Source of the DNA: Phyllostachys edulis
Taxonomy: Eukaryota; Streptophyta; Magnoliopsida; Poales; Poaceae
Reading direction: 5' to 3'
DNA length: 64,000 nucleotides
Assembly (NCBI GenBank): GCA_036346405.1
Contig: CM070561.1
Location: forward strand, 30,474,215 to 30,538,214
Part shown: piece after piece, positions 37,131 to 48,882 of the stretch
Layout: each line of letters begins with the position of its first letter
Position numbering within the stretch: position 1 is the stretch's first letter
The notes under the pieces: model-generated
Told to the model about the DNA's origin: nothing
The model's input: only the letters and a program-made list of their open reading frames with translations
Databases searched by the model: none
Made by a program: the position numbers and the translations under genes

Positions 37131-38927
37131 CTATATCTTTTCACTTCTTTCTTCTTTGTCTTCGTATTTCTCCCCCTTTGGCATCAAATACCAAAAACAG
37201 CTCAGATGCTGGGATCCTGAGGAATGACGTCCTAGGAAGCTGGATCCTGTGCAGGAGTAGGAGCGGAACAGAGCGGGATCTCGAAAGTCGAGCCGAGAAG
37301 CTGAAGTCTGATCCTGAGAAACTGAAACAGGAGGAGCGGGATCCGAAGATGCTAACGCTGTAGCTAGAGATGGATCCGAAGAAGAGGTCTCTAAAGCTGA
37401 AGCTGAATCCTGAGTCACGACCTCGGTGACTAGAGCTGGAGGAGCAACAGGAGCAGGGACTGTATCCTGAGGTATAGGTGCTACAGCTGGAGCAGGAGGA
37501 GGTATAGGAGGCACAGAAGATGTCCTAGAAATAGGAGACCGCCGAGAGAAGCGCCAGGAGTCTTCAAAATCCCTCTAAGTCGGGCCATGCTCTCCACCAA
37601 GTCAGCCATCCTCATTATGAGTCTCATCGAAGAAATCATTCGAGTCCGCTCCATTTCAAGTAATCTGCCTCGAGTCTCACTCAAATTCAGCTTGTTCAAA
37701 TTTTATTTCTTGCAAAGAACTAAGAATGAGTCACTGATTCAAGAATCTGGCAAGAGTGCTATCGGTAGGAACATCACCAGGCAGAGCAATAGCAGAGCCT
37801 CACCAAAGATCATCCTCAAAGATCACACGATGAGGAGGAAGACCATCTCGTGGCTGTAAGACTTGTGAACAAAGGCCCAAACCACCACGATACTCCATTT
37901 TGTGTGTGATCCATGCCATGATGTATGGAGCATAATAAATCCTTTTGATTCTGTCATTCTTAGAGGAGACTATGCCTTGAAGTATCACATCTACAACATC
38001 AAACTTGATACCCCTCATAATATTATCAATAATATTCCAGGCGTGACCACGAATCGCATCAAAATTACCACTCTTGGGGTAGAAAGTATGATTGATGATC
38101 CTGTTGATCATGCTAGGAATTGGTCTCAGTCCAGTAATTGTGCCTAACTTGTTTTTGACAGAAGAGTCATAGTAATCAGCCCAAGCAGGACACAATAAAG
38201 CGGGCCTCTCAAGAACTTTATCCCAAGTTCCAGACTGAACTCCCAGAACTTGCACAAACTCTTCCTTGGTGCTCTCCACATACTTAGTGGCTGATATCCA
38301 TCTAATAGATTTTAAATCTGGAGAGACATGCACTGTAGCATAAAACTGTCTGATAAGCTTGTCATCATAATTCTGTTTTAGTGCAACAAGGTCATGCAGA
38401 CCTACTTGAAGAAAGAACTGATAAATGCTACTATAATTGTCCAAAGAATTTAAATGAGACCACTTAATCCATTTATGATCAGCAAATTTTCTGTTAGGAC
38501 CATATAGCTGTTCAAATACTTGCTCCTGAAAGACAGTGTGAAAACCAGGATGTACACTGTCTGATTTTAAAAGGTACTGATTTACATGCCTCTTGATTGC
38601 ATAATCATCAGCTGATAGGAGGCGTAAATCTATAGGAGATGCTGGAGGATCACCCAAGTTATCAAATGTACCTTCTTCTTGAGAGTCGTGCTCAGATTGA
38701 GTCTCATCATTAGAGACATAGTCCTCACTTGCTTCTGTCTCAGAATCTTGTGCTGGCCCTTTTCCTTTACCATGAGTGACCTTCTGACGAACTGATCGTG
38801 TTGGCCGCACTGGAGCTAACCGTCGTCGACGAAGAGGTGATTGAGTAGGAGCGGCAGAGGATTGAGGAGATGACTGTCCTCGAGGGGGTCCATGAGGTTT
38901 CCTTGTCGCAATCCTCATCCTAGGCAT
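37131..38927 (-). pseudogene. env-like / extra ORF of the SIRE-type copia
   Basis: The long part (38927-37800) has 375 residues. It starts with a basic, proline-rich head (MPRMRIATRKPHGPPRG), then an acidic stretch, then a globular middle (FYATVHVSPDLKSIRWISA, LGTITGLRPIPSMINRIINH) that resembles the domain called putative plant transposon protein. The stop at 37800 is a TGA after EDDLW, after which the frame reads on sensibly for about 27 codons, so it is probably a nonsense change. A proline/alanine-rich tail (37514-37131) lies in the same frame. No signal peptide or clear membrane anchor is seen, so env-like describes position only. Confidence 0.6.
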
Positions 38928-39868
38928 CTTTAGAAACAGATAAAGGTCACAAGAGACTCAAGGGAATGATTGGAATTGAATTAAGTTGAAAAAGAAATGA
39001 CATTTCTGTTTTCTGTCAGGACAATCGGACGTACCGCCGTTCATTGGCGATGACGATCAAGATCATGGTCATACTGCGCCAAGAACCACCATTCCGATTT
39101 TCCTGACCGAGTTCTAGGGCTGTTGATTTCTTGCAATTTTGGTGATTTTTCATGGATTGAATCCATGGATCTGATGCGCAAACACCTTAAGACACCAAAT
39201 ATCACAATTTTCCCAATTAGAATTAGAGAGATTCATCACATTTTCAACAAACCCTAAAATTGGAAATCCTAGGGTTCCAAAGAGATAAAACCTGAATCAA
39301 GGATGAGTTTTACCTTTGGATGGGAGGAGGAGAACCCTGGAGAGACTAGCAACACGGAAAAATCAAGAAACTTTGAAGATTTCGAGTGGATTTGAGTGGA
39401 GTCGAGTCGCTCGGGTGAGAGAAAGAGAGAGAGAGCGAAACGGTTGTAACTGACGGGAGAGGAGCGGACGAACCGCGCGCGGGGGTTAAGACCAAAAGAA
39501 AAAGAGACCGCTGGGAGTTAAGTTTAACTCACAAACTGTCGTGGTCGTACCGACCAAAAGCCGTCGGTCGTTCCGCACCCCGGTCATACCGCTGTTATAA
39601 CGCCGGTCGTACCGCACGTATAACGCCAGTTGTTCCGATTATCCTGGGGCTTTCTGGATTTTCTAGAAATTAGATTATTTTACAAATGATCCCTAGTTTT
39701 GCACTCAAATAAATATCATTAAGGATCATTGTGCAAAGTATAGACTATTGTCTATTTAGGAACATAATTTTTTTATATGATCATATCTATTCTTAATAAC
39801 GATTTGAAAAATATTTTCATAAAATGCTCAAATAATATCAAATGGAACCTATAACATGAGGCAAGAGT
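38928..39868. other. Spacer of the SIRE-type copia between pol and the extra ORF
   Basis: No reading frame of note. It has repeated short motifs around ggtcgtaccg (39535-39650 and 39030-39060) that also occur in the LTR. Confidence 0.5.
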
Positions 39869-40708
39869 TCAAACAACATTTGAATAATCTATGATATTTA
39901 ACTCATTCCTCAACTTGCAAAAGCGACCTTCGTCTAATGGCTTGGTGAAAATGTCCGCTAATTGGTCCTCGGTTCTTATGTGGCTAATTTCAATGTCTCC
40001 CTTGCTCACATGATCTCTCAAGAAATGGTAGCGAATATCTATATGCTTGGTTCTTGAGTGTTGAACAGGGTTATTAGCAATTTTCACGGCACTATCATTG
40101 TCACACAAAAGAGGCATTTTATCAATTTTAATTCCATAATCCATCAAAGTTTGCCTCATCCATAGCAATTGAGCACAACAACTTCCCGCGGAAACATATT
40201 CGGCTTCGGCGGTGGATAATGCTACGGAGTTTTGTTTCTTAGATGACCATGATACTAAAGATCTTCCTAAGAATTGACAACTACCTGAGGTGCTTTTTCT
40301 ATCCACTTTGCAACCCGCATAATCGGAATCCGAATATCCAATTAAATCAAATTTAGCACATTTAGGATACCAAAGGCCAATGCTAGAGGAATGCTTTAAA
40401 TATCTTAGTATTCTTTTAACGGCCATTAAATGACACTCTTTAGGAGTTGCTTGAAAACGTGCACACATGCAAACACTAAACATGATATCGGGCCTAAATG
40501 CGGTAAGATAAAGCAAGCTACCAATCATGGATCTATAAAGCTTTAAATCTACCGGTTTACCTCCCTCATTTAGATCAAGATGACCATTTGTAGCCATGGG
40601 AGTCTTGATGGGCTTTGCATCTTCCATGCCAAATCTTTTAAGTAAATCCTTCACGTACTTGGTTTGACTTATGAAAGTCCCATCTTTGAATTGCTTGATT
40701 TGAATCAA
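39869..40708 (-). pseudogene. copia pol 3' end: RT thumb and RNase H
   Basis: An open frame of 279 residues. It starts within the RT after the catalytic box (QIKQFKDGTFISQTKYV), continues with YRSMIGSLLYLTAFRPDI, and holds a complete copia RNase H: GYSDSDYAG, SWSSKKQNSVALSTAEAEY, LLCDNDSAVKIANNP and HIDIRYHFLRDHV. It ends with QLADIFTKPLDEGRF, the usual copia pol C-terminus. The RNase H part looks undamaged, but the catalytic RT part, integrase, protease and gag are missing. Confidence 0.85.
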
Positions 40709-43700
40709 AGATAATATACTTACACTCTGGGAATAGATACAATATGAATTCTACATCTAATTCAGAGCGGCAAAAAGAGATAACTCAGGCACAGGCGCAG
40801 CTTAAGAGATAACTCAGGCACAGGCACGAAAGACAGAAAGGGATAACTCAAGTAGGGACTCAAAGCACAGGGAAAGAGATAACTCAGAGTGCAACCGCCA
40901 TAAGCCACAGGGAGAAGATAACTCAGTCGAAGGCCCTCTTTAGCAGGCTTATCCCCCACACCAGTCACTGCCCTTCACAACCTACCCTAGACCACCCAGT
41001 CCCTCCCCTCTTCTCAAACTCAACAGAAGGCAAGCCAGTACAAACCTCCCTCTGCAACCAGAACATCAAGGCAGCCCGGAGGTGAAGCAGGCTCAGCATC
41101 CTCAGCCTCTCAGCTTGTAGGCCACCCACCACAAGGAGAAGGAGGGAGTCCCAGCACAAGGCCGACCCTGCGACCCTTTTCCCCATCCCAGAATCCAATC
41201 CAAGGTAACCTCGATATACTCCAGTAGGCATTACACATACACATCATGCACAAGTAGCATATCTCATAGCAAAACCCACATGTAACTCCCGGATCCTCAC
41301 ATCACAGAGCAAGGGGTTAGGAGAAAAGGAAGTACCTCGTGGAATCCAGATGAACCATCTCCCCACCTCGATGCGCCACCAACAAGCATCACCGAAACTA
41401 GCCTCCAGAGTTCAACCCACCACCATATCATGCATATTAATGAATAGCACACATCAAGAAGCAATATAACATCAATCAATCAAATGAATCAATCTTGGGA
41501 GGCAACCATATAAACCAACTTAATGAATCTACCCCAAGAGAGCAAGCGTGCGGGGAAGGGAGGTCGAGAGGCAAAGGGCTAGGTTTAGGACCGAACCAAG
41601 GAACGGCTAGGAGGTAGAGGGAGCTGTTTCAAGATCGGCCTCTCGGCCACGGGAGGCCGGAGGCCGAAGAAGGGCGACGGCCGCCACCAGAGGAGGTGGC
41701 AATGAATCGAAGAGGAGCGCCGAGAGCAAAGCCGACGGATCGAAGCGGTGTAAGCAGGGCAGCGGGCGTGGCGGCGGACGGACCGGTCAAGCCAGCAATG
41801 GGCGCCAGATCCGGACGCCGGAGAGGAGCCGAGCACCCAAGGCAAGGCGACGCCAGGACGGGAGTGAGAGAGAGGAGAAGGGGATTTAGGGATTGGAGGG
41901 TTAGAAGGAATGGGGAAAGGAGCTGGTTGGGTTAGGGTAATGTCAGCCGAATAGGGTAGGATAGAAAAGAAATAGAAAATATTTAAAGGGAGTTAGGGAA
42001 AAAGGAAGAATAATTAGAAAAGGGAAAAATTGTAGATATTGTTGTAAAACTTAAAATAAGTAGAGAAATTAAATTAGTAGTATAAATGTGACTTTCATTT
42101 AAGTCACCGGTAAGATAGGCTATTTAATCTATGCTAAAATATTGAGCAGTAAATCAAACGGTAGAAATTAGAGGCGAAAAATGCGTATAAATTAATTTGA
42201 GACCATAGATTCAAGTTAATTGTCGATAGAACTCCCAAACTAAGTAAATAGGTAATTTGGGACGGAAGAGGTAATTTAATCAACTAAGTTTGCTTATTTA
42301 GCACCGGCATAAAACCAAGCTAATCGTTTAATTGCTCGCGTAAATCTAATAGCCTTAATTTTGTGCTAATAAAATTTAATAGATCTATTAGGATGCAATC
42401 ACGTATAGTATATTCTTCTCGTACGTAAAATGTAAGTATCGACAACTCTAACCCTAGAACCGATATACGAAAATGACCGTGGCGGGGAGTGCTAACCCGA
42501 CGAAGAACCCTAAAAATGGTTATTAACTAAAATCTGCCAAAAAGAACCAAATGACTATTGTGCACTAATAGCACACATATACCACTAAGTAATTGCACAA
42601 TTATTTATTATTCGCCTCCGTCACAGATTTGCGTATTTGCGGTGGTATATCGCATGATCTGATGAGTTGATCTGATTTAAATCGTGACGATCTTTTCTAC
42701 GCTCAAGGCAAGCTACTCTCTTGAACATGAATATAGTTATATTAAATGTAAACCGTATATTGCTCTATTATATATGTATTTGCATCAAAACTATTTCTCA
42801 AAAATTAAATCAAATAAATTGAAATGAGGATGAAATGAATAAGAAAGATGAAAAGAGTTGAAAAATGAGAAATGAAATGAAAGCACGGTTAATATTATGG
42901 TTGGTAAAGGGGGCCCGGGGCAAGGAAGAGAGAGGGCAAGAGATGGGACTCTTTACATATGGTTAAAATATAAGGACCAACAAAACTCTTACTCGGTCAG
43001 AGGCCGTAAATTCAGTGCCAACCATTTTCCCGTTTCGACGAGCAGAAAATGTTACCTGTTACGTAATTATACTCTCCACATTGGGTAAGTAATACGGGGA
43101 GGAACCCAGAAAATGGGGGACCCAGGGCGATATACTACCGCGTGATGGAGTGTTGGGACCGGGGGGGACTGGCCCAACCAACATTGTTGGAACTCGGTGG
43201 AGGACTGGATGCGCTCAGGATACCGACGGAAGATAATGGGTGGAGACTTAATCACGTAACTTGGAAACGTTCTGTATTCTGAACTCGAACCCGCATCAAA
43301 GGAAATGCGGGTGACCTAGCTCATAAAGAGCTCAGAATAGCTATGGGTAAAGTGGTACAAGCCTGCGCAGTGCTATATAAAATCATGAATTCATGCCAGT
43401 TTCCTGGAGTGGAAACTACGGGAACCGCTAGGGGTCTTTCTTCTCTTCGAGTGACTAGGAGTCTTTTCAGAATTAAAATTTGTCACTTAATGTTTTAAAT
43501 GGTTATTTTCAGAAGCGAAGAGATCTAGAAAATGAGGTAAAGAAAAAGGGATGGGTCATAAAGTGCATTTTGCTATTAATTGCTTGCTGAGTACACTCGT
43601 GTACTCAACCTTGTTATTATTTTTCTTTGTTAGATCCTAGTCCGGCCGGGAGCTATCCCGAGTGGGACGAGGGACACGCAAGTACAGATGAGACCACCGG

Positions 43701-44722
43701 TGACGAGGGTACTTGCTACGAGGAGCAGGGAGAGATGGACTCCATATATGATGAGTGGGATGAGTAGGCGACCAGTACTACAGGGTAGGCAAGGGAGGAG
43801 TAGTTCACTTTTGTAGCTGTAAATTACTTGTAATAAAGACCATAGCCTTGCGTGGCTACTACTGTAATAAAGATGTACAGTTTCTATCTTATTGTTCTGC
43901 TGTGCTAACTCTGGTAAAGGCTTACTATTCATTGGAGCAGTGTTCTACTGAGCAAACGAATAGTAATCCGTATGCCTAAGTGTGATTACCCTTGGGGTAA
44001 TGACATGGGGCGCCGCAGGTAACGTGGGTGAGGTTAGTGGGAACGTTTTGCTTCAGACGGAATTGATTTTAATGGTTTAAGTGAGGAGAAAAGAGGAGAG
44101 AGGTGGTCATCGGCCATTGACGTTGTAGGAGCTTAGCTGCTGCTCAGATGGCGGCTTGGGGGCGCGGGAGAGGGAAGAGGAGGGGCACCGTGGCTAGGGA
44201 AGGGGGTGGCGCGGCGAGGGCAAGCGGCGGCGTGGTCAACGTGGCGGCTAAGTAGGTGGCGGCTCGGCCATGGCATGGCTTCACGGTTGAAGAAAAGACG
44301 TCTGAGGAAGAAGATGAGGAGGAGAGAGAAAATAAAGAAATGAAAAGAATCTAAAAATAAAATAAATTCAAAAAATTCAAGAAAATTCCACACAATTCCT
44401 TGGAGCTTGAAAAGATCGAATAAAATAATTTTGAATTTAATTGAAGTTTATTTTAATCATTTGAAATGTTTTTCTTTTTTGAAAATTCAAATTAAGCTTT
44501 AAATTAATCCAATAAATTGAAAATGATTCCTTTTATTTTAACACTTCAAAAAGGCTCTGAAAATACAATAAAATATTTTTTATTTAATTGGAGTTTGATT
44601 TACTCACATTAAATTATTTTTATTTCAGAAATTTCAAATTAAGCTTTAACAAATGAAGAAAATTCAAATAGTTATTTTTATTTTGAAAATTATCAAAAAG
44701 ATCCAAAAATTGGGATGTTACA

Positions 44723-45760
44723 CACGCGCTCTTACTCTCGCCCGTTTCCCTCCCCACCCGTGTGCCCCTGACCTCGACGCTGCCGCCCGAAGCCTCCTCC
44801 CTGACGGCCGCCCGCAAGTCGCGCCTTCTCCCCGACCCCGTCGCCGATGTCGCCCTTCTTCCCGTCACTGCCGTTTGTCATACCACGGTTGTCTGCACAA
44901 GACACTCTTACGATAAGAGTGTTGTGTAGTGTCACCGTCGTGACACAACTACGGTGAAGCTGCTGCCGCCGCCGCCGGTCTAATTGACCTCCCCCGGCCA
45001 AATCCACCTCCCTGCTGCCAGATCTGCCTTCCCCTCTTCGTCCTCTCCCCTCGGTGTGCGCGACCCCGGCTACCTCTCCACCGACCTCGGCCTCAGCTAC
45101 CTCACCACCAACACTGGTGATGTCGAAGCAAGGCATTATTTTCTCATTTTCCATTATCTGTTGCTTCATTTTTTGGATTTGAGTTTGACTTGTTTACTGA
45201 TGTGGGTTATTGTTGCTTATGCATACATGAAGGTGATGGATGTGGTGAGCTACTAGCGATGGTCGATTTGCCGGTTGCACTGGGGTGACTACTCCCCTTT
45301 ACTCTCTATCTTTTTCCCTCTCCTTGCTTTGTGATGTGGGTGATGAATGATGTGGGCTATGGTGGGTGTTTTGTGATGGTTGGATCTCTATGTATGATGT
45401 TGGTTCATGAGATGCGGTTCGGATGGGGTAAAACATCAGTATGTGCACACACAAATTTTTGTAAATGTAACCGATCTTATGGTAAATGTTAAGCTAATTG
45501 GTAAAGGTTAGGCTAATTTGTAAAGTTGCAATTAACATACAAATTTCTAGAATTTTTACCTAGCTTGTGCCTCTGATCATCAATTATTTATTAATTGGAG
45601 TGTATTCTATTCCAAAACAAGACCAAATGAGTTAAAAACTACTCTACCACATCTCTTCACATGCCTCTCGCAATTCATTTCACCTTTGTCTGTGTAACCG
45701 TGTTCATGCCGGTCAAGTTCTTCTCCCTTGTGTCTTAGGTACGTCCCACCATTCCATTCC
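44723..45760. other. CACTA-1 interior, GC-rich block shared with CACTA-2
   Basis: This segment matches the reverse of about 51100-52210 in CACTA-2. It has overlapping open frames but none kept open in both copies. Two short palindromes (44880-44945) are present in both elements. Confidence 0.55.
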
Positions 45761-45767
45761 TGATCTC

Positions 45768-45821
45768 TTCTCTCTATAAAATCTCCAAGCAAAGGATCGC
45801 TATGCCTTTAAAACCAGCTTT

Positions 45822-45854
<33 letters not shown>

Positions 45855-45867
45855 CATACACATATCT

Positions 45868-45898
<31 letters not shown>

Positions 45899-46140
45899 CA
45901 CACACACATACATATATACATATACATACATATACATATACATATACATGTGTGTGTATACATACGTATAGTTCAGTAGTCTCTTGTTAGCTAACTTAAG
46001 GCCTGAATTTAGCTAGCGAGTTTGCTCCTTAGGCGTTCATCATAAACGCAGGAGAAACCACGCCCTATCTCATCGAATCGACACCTTTGGAGTGTGTTAT
46101 TTGCTTCATGCCAATCCTTATGGTAGCAATGCTTATTGAA

Positions 46141-46237
<97 letters not shown>

Positions 46238-46290
46238 AAAGCGGTTTTAAAGGCACAAGCAGCTACTGCTTGGAGACTTTATAGAGAAAG
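45768..46290. repeat. Remnant hairpin with microsatellite loop in CACTA-1
   Basis: Arms of about 65 bases (45768-45830 and 46222-46290) share tctctataaag, ccaagcag and ttaaaacc in opposite directions. The interior includes (CA)n/(TA)n runs at 45823-45960 and a pure (TA)n/(TG)n tract at 46145-46237. The matching place in CACTA-2 (50276-50978) is a 340-base-arm hairpin. Confidence 0.75.
46145..46237. repeat. (TA)n then (TG)n microsatellite
   Basis: About 39 TA units followed by about 7 TG units. The 60-residue tyrosine/isoleucine reading frames it creates are not genes. Confidence 0.95.
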
Positions 46291-46580
46291 ATCATCGCAG
46301 ACGGTTTTATCTACAAATAGTCTATGATATATTAGCTATCACAAACGGTTTCATCTACAAACCGTCTGTGATATATAAGCTATCACAGACGGTTTTATCT
46401 ACAAATCATCTGTGATAGTCAACTATCACAGATAGTTCTGAGTTAATAACCGTCTGTGATAGTATGTACCACAGACGGTTCGAAAATCGTCTGTGGTGAC
46501 CTCATGTCATTACTGATCCATGAACTCAGACAGCTCACGAAATCGTCTATGATGATATTTTTGAACTGTCTATGATATTC
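46290..46580. repeat. CACTA-1 right subterminal repeats
   Basis: At least seven copies of CACAGACGGTT and its complement in direct and inverted order, ending 15 bases before the element end at 46595. Confidence 0.85.
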
Positions 46581-46598
46581 TTCTCTATAGTAGTGGTA

Positions 46599-47972
46599 GT
46601 GTATAGTTATAGTAGGACAATGAATAAAGCAAATAAATTAGGAACAAGATTTGTAGGCTCCAAATGGAAGTAATCTCTCTTGTATTGCCACATCGTATTT
46701 TCCATGGACGCAATATGGGCTGTTTAACCAAACATAATCATATTGATCCAAAAGCATAGCGTGAGCAATAAGCACTCCACAAGGTTCGTTGCTGCCTTCT
46801 GCGCGAGAAGGCGGGGCAGAATGCCACTAAGCCTTTGCGGAGCGGTGGAAGCCGCGTTCGGCAACACAACCAGCGTCAGAAGCTCCCCCATCGGCGTTGA
46901 GCTGTGGTGTCGGGGAGGTCGTTCATCCACGAGCTTCGTCGTCGGCGTTTGCACGAGCAGCGACCTCGACGAGTATGGGACGGGATGGGTCCAATCGGAT
47001 GATACTTTAATTCCCTGACCTCGTTTTTGTTTTGGTTTTTGACGGGAAACTACTCTTTTCTGTTTGCTACAGATGTGAGCCACGTAGCCGGAGCACCGAT
47101 GGGAACATTCAGAGGGAACAGGGAAGCCACATCCCATGGGAATAGCCTATGCGTCACAATTAAATGAGAAGCTGGCAAGTGCCTCCTCCTCGACACCGGC
47201 TGCGCCCATCCTCCTCTACACCGGCCGTGCCTCGTCGCCTGCGCTCGGCCCCCTCCTCGATCGCCGGTTGTGCCGGGCCGAGTATTGGGTTGTGCCGTGC
47301 TGGGCACTACACTGTGCACCTCTGGCCTACAGGAAGGACAATTCGATGATAAAATGAGTTTACATGGGTGTTGGTAAAGCAAAATAGTACTCCCTTCAGT
47401 TCACAAAAACATGTTATTTTTGGATACGTGCAGTCAAACTTTTGATATTTTGCTATCAATATTTTTAATATTTAGATTGGATACATGAAAATCATACGTG
47501 TATATTCTTCTGGAAAGTACTTCAATGATATTATAATTTTATTGAGTTTTATAAATATATCACAATACAAAATTAGTGGTCAAAGTTGTGTTTGTGGAAT
47601 ATATCACGAGAAGGTCACAGTTGGGTTTTATAATTATATCACAATACAAGCGTGTAATATAAAAATTCCCGTGAAAAAGAGAATTGGACACCGCAAATTG
47701 TGGTGCGCAGTAGGATACCAATGGAGGTTACTTCTAGTTAGACATGGTCAGATGGGTCGTGCCAGCCGGACCAACCCAAAGCATGGCACTGATGGCCCGG
47801 CCCGGGCACGGCACGTACTATTCTGTTCATGGGTCGAACTGCCACGGCACGAGCGCCCGTGTCGTGCCTGGGTCCGCACTCCGGCACAATGGGCCGACTC
47901 GACATGGCACAGCACGGCATGGCGGCACGACCGACAACAGAAGAGCGTATCTGGGTGCGATGGAGGAGGAGG
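46599..47972. other. Mixed spacer with unrecognised open frames
   Basis: Open frames on both strands at about 46724-47137 are moderately GC-rich but match no family I can name. A Stowaway-like end starts at 47390. A stretch at 47755-47930 is dense in gcacggcac and gcccggcc motifs, of a kind often found in grass repeats. No gene is called. Confidence 0.4.
47390..47610. mobile_element. Truncated Stowaway-like MITE
   Basis: TA followed by ctcccttcagttcacaaaaa, close to the Stowaway terminus, then AT-rich DNA and a ggtcaaagttgtgtttg motif common in these elements. The opposite terminus is missing. Confidence 0.5.
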
Positions 47973-48719
47973 TGTGATACGAATCAACATGTGGTTGATG
48001 CGTAATATGATCCAATCTTTCACGGTACTTGTATTTCAATCTTGATCAAAGTAAAACCCTAGCTTTACTCCTTCTTGGTTCGATAAAAAGGAAAAACAAG
48101 TGTATCTCCAAAGCAAGTAATGATACTTGGTTGATGTTGAATCAATCCGAAGAGAGAAACAAAATCAAACCCGAAGAACAACACCAAACCATTAGCAATT
48201 GAGGATGCTATGAATTGGTGATATGATCCACAAGGAATGACGAATCTCGGAAGAAAAACCACCCTCCAATATTCACGCAAACACAAAACCCTAGATAAGA
48301 ATTTTCGAAACACATGTACTCATTATGTGCCACATAAACATGTGAATTTTCTGTATTTTCGTTAACTCCAACTAACTTACAATTGGGGGTCTACCCCTGA
48401 ATATATAGGTTCAGTGAACAGTGCACGTGGTGAACAGTGCCACGTAAACAGTAATCCGGAATCAACTCCTATTACAAACTCCTACTTTAATTCAAAATTT
48501 AAAGTATTCTAATTGCTAAAAATAAATTAAACTATCCTATTACAAGCAATTTCAAAATTAATTTCTCTTTTAAAGAAAGATCCTAATTGGAATTGCTCCT
48601 ATCCAAATCCATTTCAGATTCTCAGGCTGAAAATGCATTGATTTCGGAATTGAGTTTGAATTTGGCTCCTTTGTCTTTTCTTGACCGCCCGCATGCGTTA
48701 GGGGTTTATCCCTAGAGCA
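47973..48719 (-). repeat. 3' LTR of the gag-protease element
   Basis: On the minus strand it runs TGCTCTAGGGATAAACCCC to TTCGTATCACA. A TATA-like cctatatattcag occurs near 48410-48400, where a promoter is expected. It is preceded by an AAAGAAAGGGAAAG purine tract (48720-48733). No second LTR is in the window, so the ends rest on these landmarks only. Confidence 0.55.
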
Positions 48720-48882
48720 CTTTCCCTTTCTTTGGCCGGCCTCCCCATCCACCATCTCGGCTTTCACAACTTTTTGCTTTACCTTTTATTGCAAAACATC
48801 ACCGATAACACCAATTTGAGTTCTAGCATTAGTTTGCAATTTAGGGATGCAAACCAATGCTTTGGTAGTACTTATGGCCGTA

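Larger units (their letters stand above)
34934..40715 (-). mobile_element. SIRE/Maximus-type copia, 5' truncated
   Basis: On the minus strand the order is pol 3' end (40708-39869), spacer, an extra env-like reading frame (38927 to about 37130), polypurine tract and 3' LTR (36649-34934). An extra ORF after pol is a hallmark of the SIRE group. Everything upstream of the last part of RT is gone: homology stops at about 40715 and no 5' LTR is present. No matching target duplication was found, so the truncated end may be a later deletion. Confidence 0.8.
34814..44017. repeat. Solo LTR of a long-LTR family, itself split by a SIRE-type copia
   Basis: Starts TGTGAGAACCCGC and ends GGGGCGCCGCA, flanked by the perfect 5-bp duplication GGTAA (34809-34813 and 44018-44022). 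Without the copia (34934 to about 40715) it measures about 3.4 kb. The motif gctgagtacactcgtgtactcaac near 43590 is of the type seen near the 3' part of Tekay LTRs. No gag or pol of its own is visible, so it is read as a solo LTR. The GC-rich block 41585-41935 has overlapping open frames without a recognised family. Confidence 0.65.
24305..44722 (-). mobile_element. Tekay-type gypsy retrotransposon, gag only, heavily nested
   Basis: Two long LTRs (24305-27706 and 32197-44722, the latter interrupted) point the same way. Sense is minus: LTR start TGTAACATCCCAAT, end GGGTCCCAACA. A tRNA-Met-type primer site lies inside the right LTR edge and a purine-rich tract (AAGAGGGGTAGG) next to the left LTR. 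The internal region holds gag but no protease, RT or integrase. It sits within CACTA-1: the left flank matches the CACTA-2 sequence near 52210-52250 and resumes at 44723. The 5-base flanks CTAGC and CACGC match only in part. Confidence 0.8.
32197..44722 (-). repeat. 5' LTR of the Tekay-type element, split by insertions
   Basis: It matches the left LTR in two parts, 32197-34813 and 44018-44722. The part between is a solo LTR with its own 5-bp duplication (GGTAA) that holds a SIRE-type copia. Rejoined, the LTR would be about 3.3 kb. Many substitutions separate the two LTRs; identity was not computed. A short duplication (ttctggttgaaatgaagaa) occurs near 34700-34750. Confidence 0.85.
22843..46595. 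mobile_element. CACTA-1: non-autonomous CACTA element holding a nested retrotransposon
   Basis: The left end CATTGCTACAAAAATG and right end CTATAGTAGTG are decayed forms of the CACTA terminus. Both are flanked by the 3-bp duplication GTA (22840-22842 and 46596-46598), the size CACTA elements make. Subterminal blocks are full of the motif CACAGACGGTT. The interior is collinear with CACTA-2 in reverse orientation. After removing the retrotransposon at 24305-44722 the element is about 3.3 kb. No transposase (TNP2-type) is present. Confidence 0.85.

Noticed and set aside
45802..46327. Several 60-codon frames rich in isoleucine, tyrosine and histidine
   Set aside because: Translations of CA/TA/TG microsatellites inside CACTA-1.
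22843..46595. Reading the ends at 22843 and 46595 as two separate CACTA elements
   Set aside because: The shared GTA duplication and the continuity of the interior with CACTA-2 across the retrotransposon support one element.
46724..47137. Possible acyltransferase or other host gene fragment on either strand
   Set aside because: The open frames (46743-47018 plus, 47137-46724 minus) show no convincing family motif; a faint likeness to acyltransferase wording is too weak to call.
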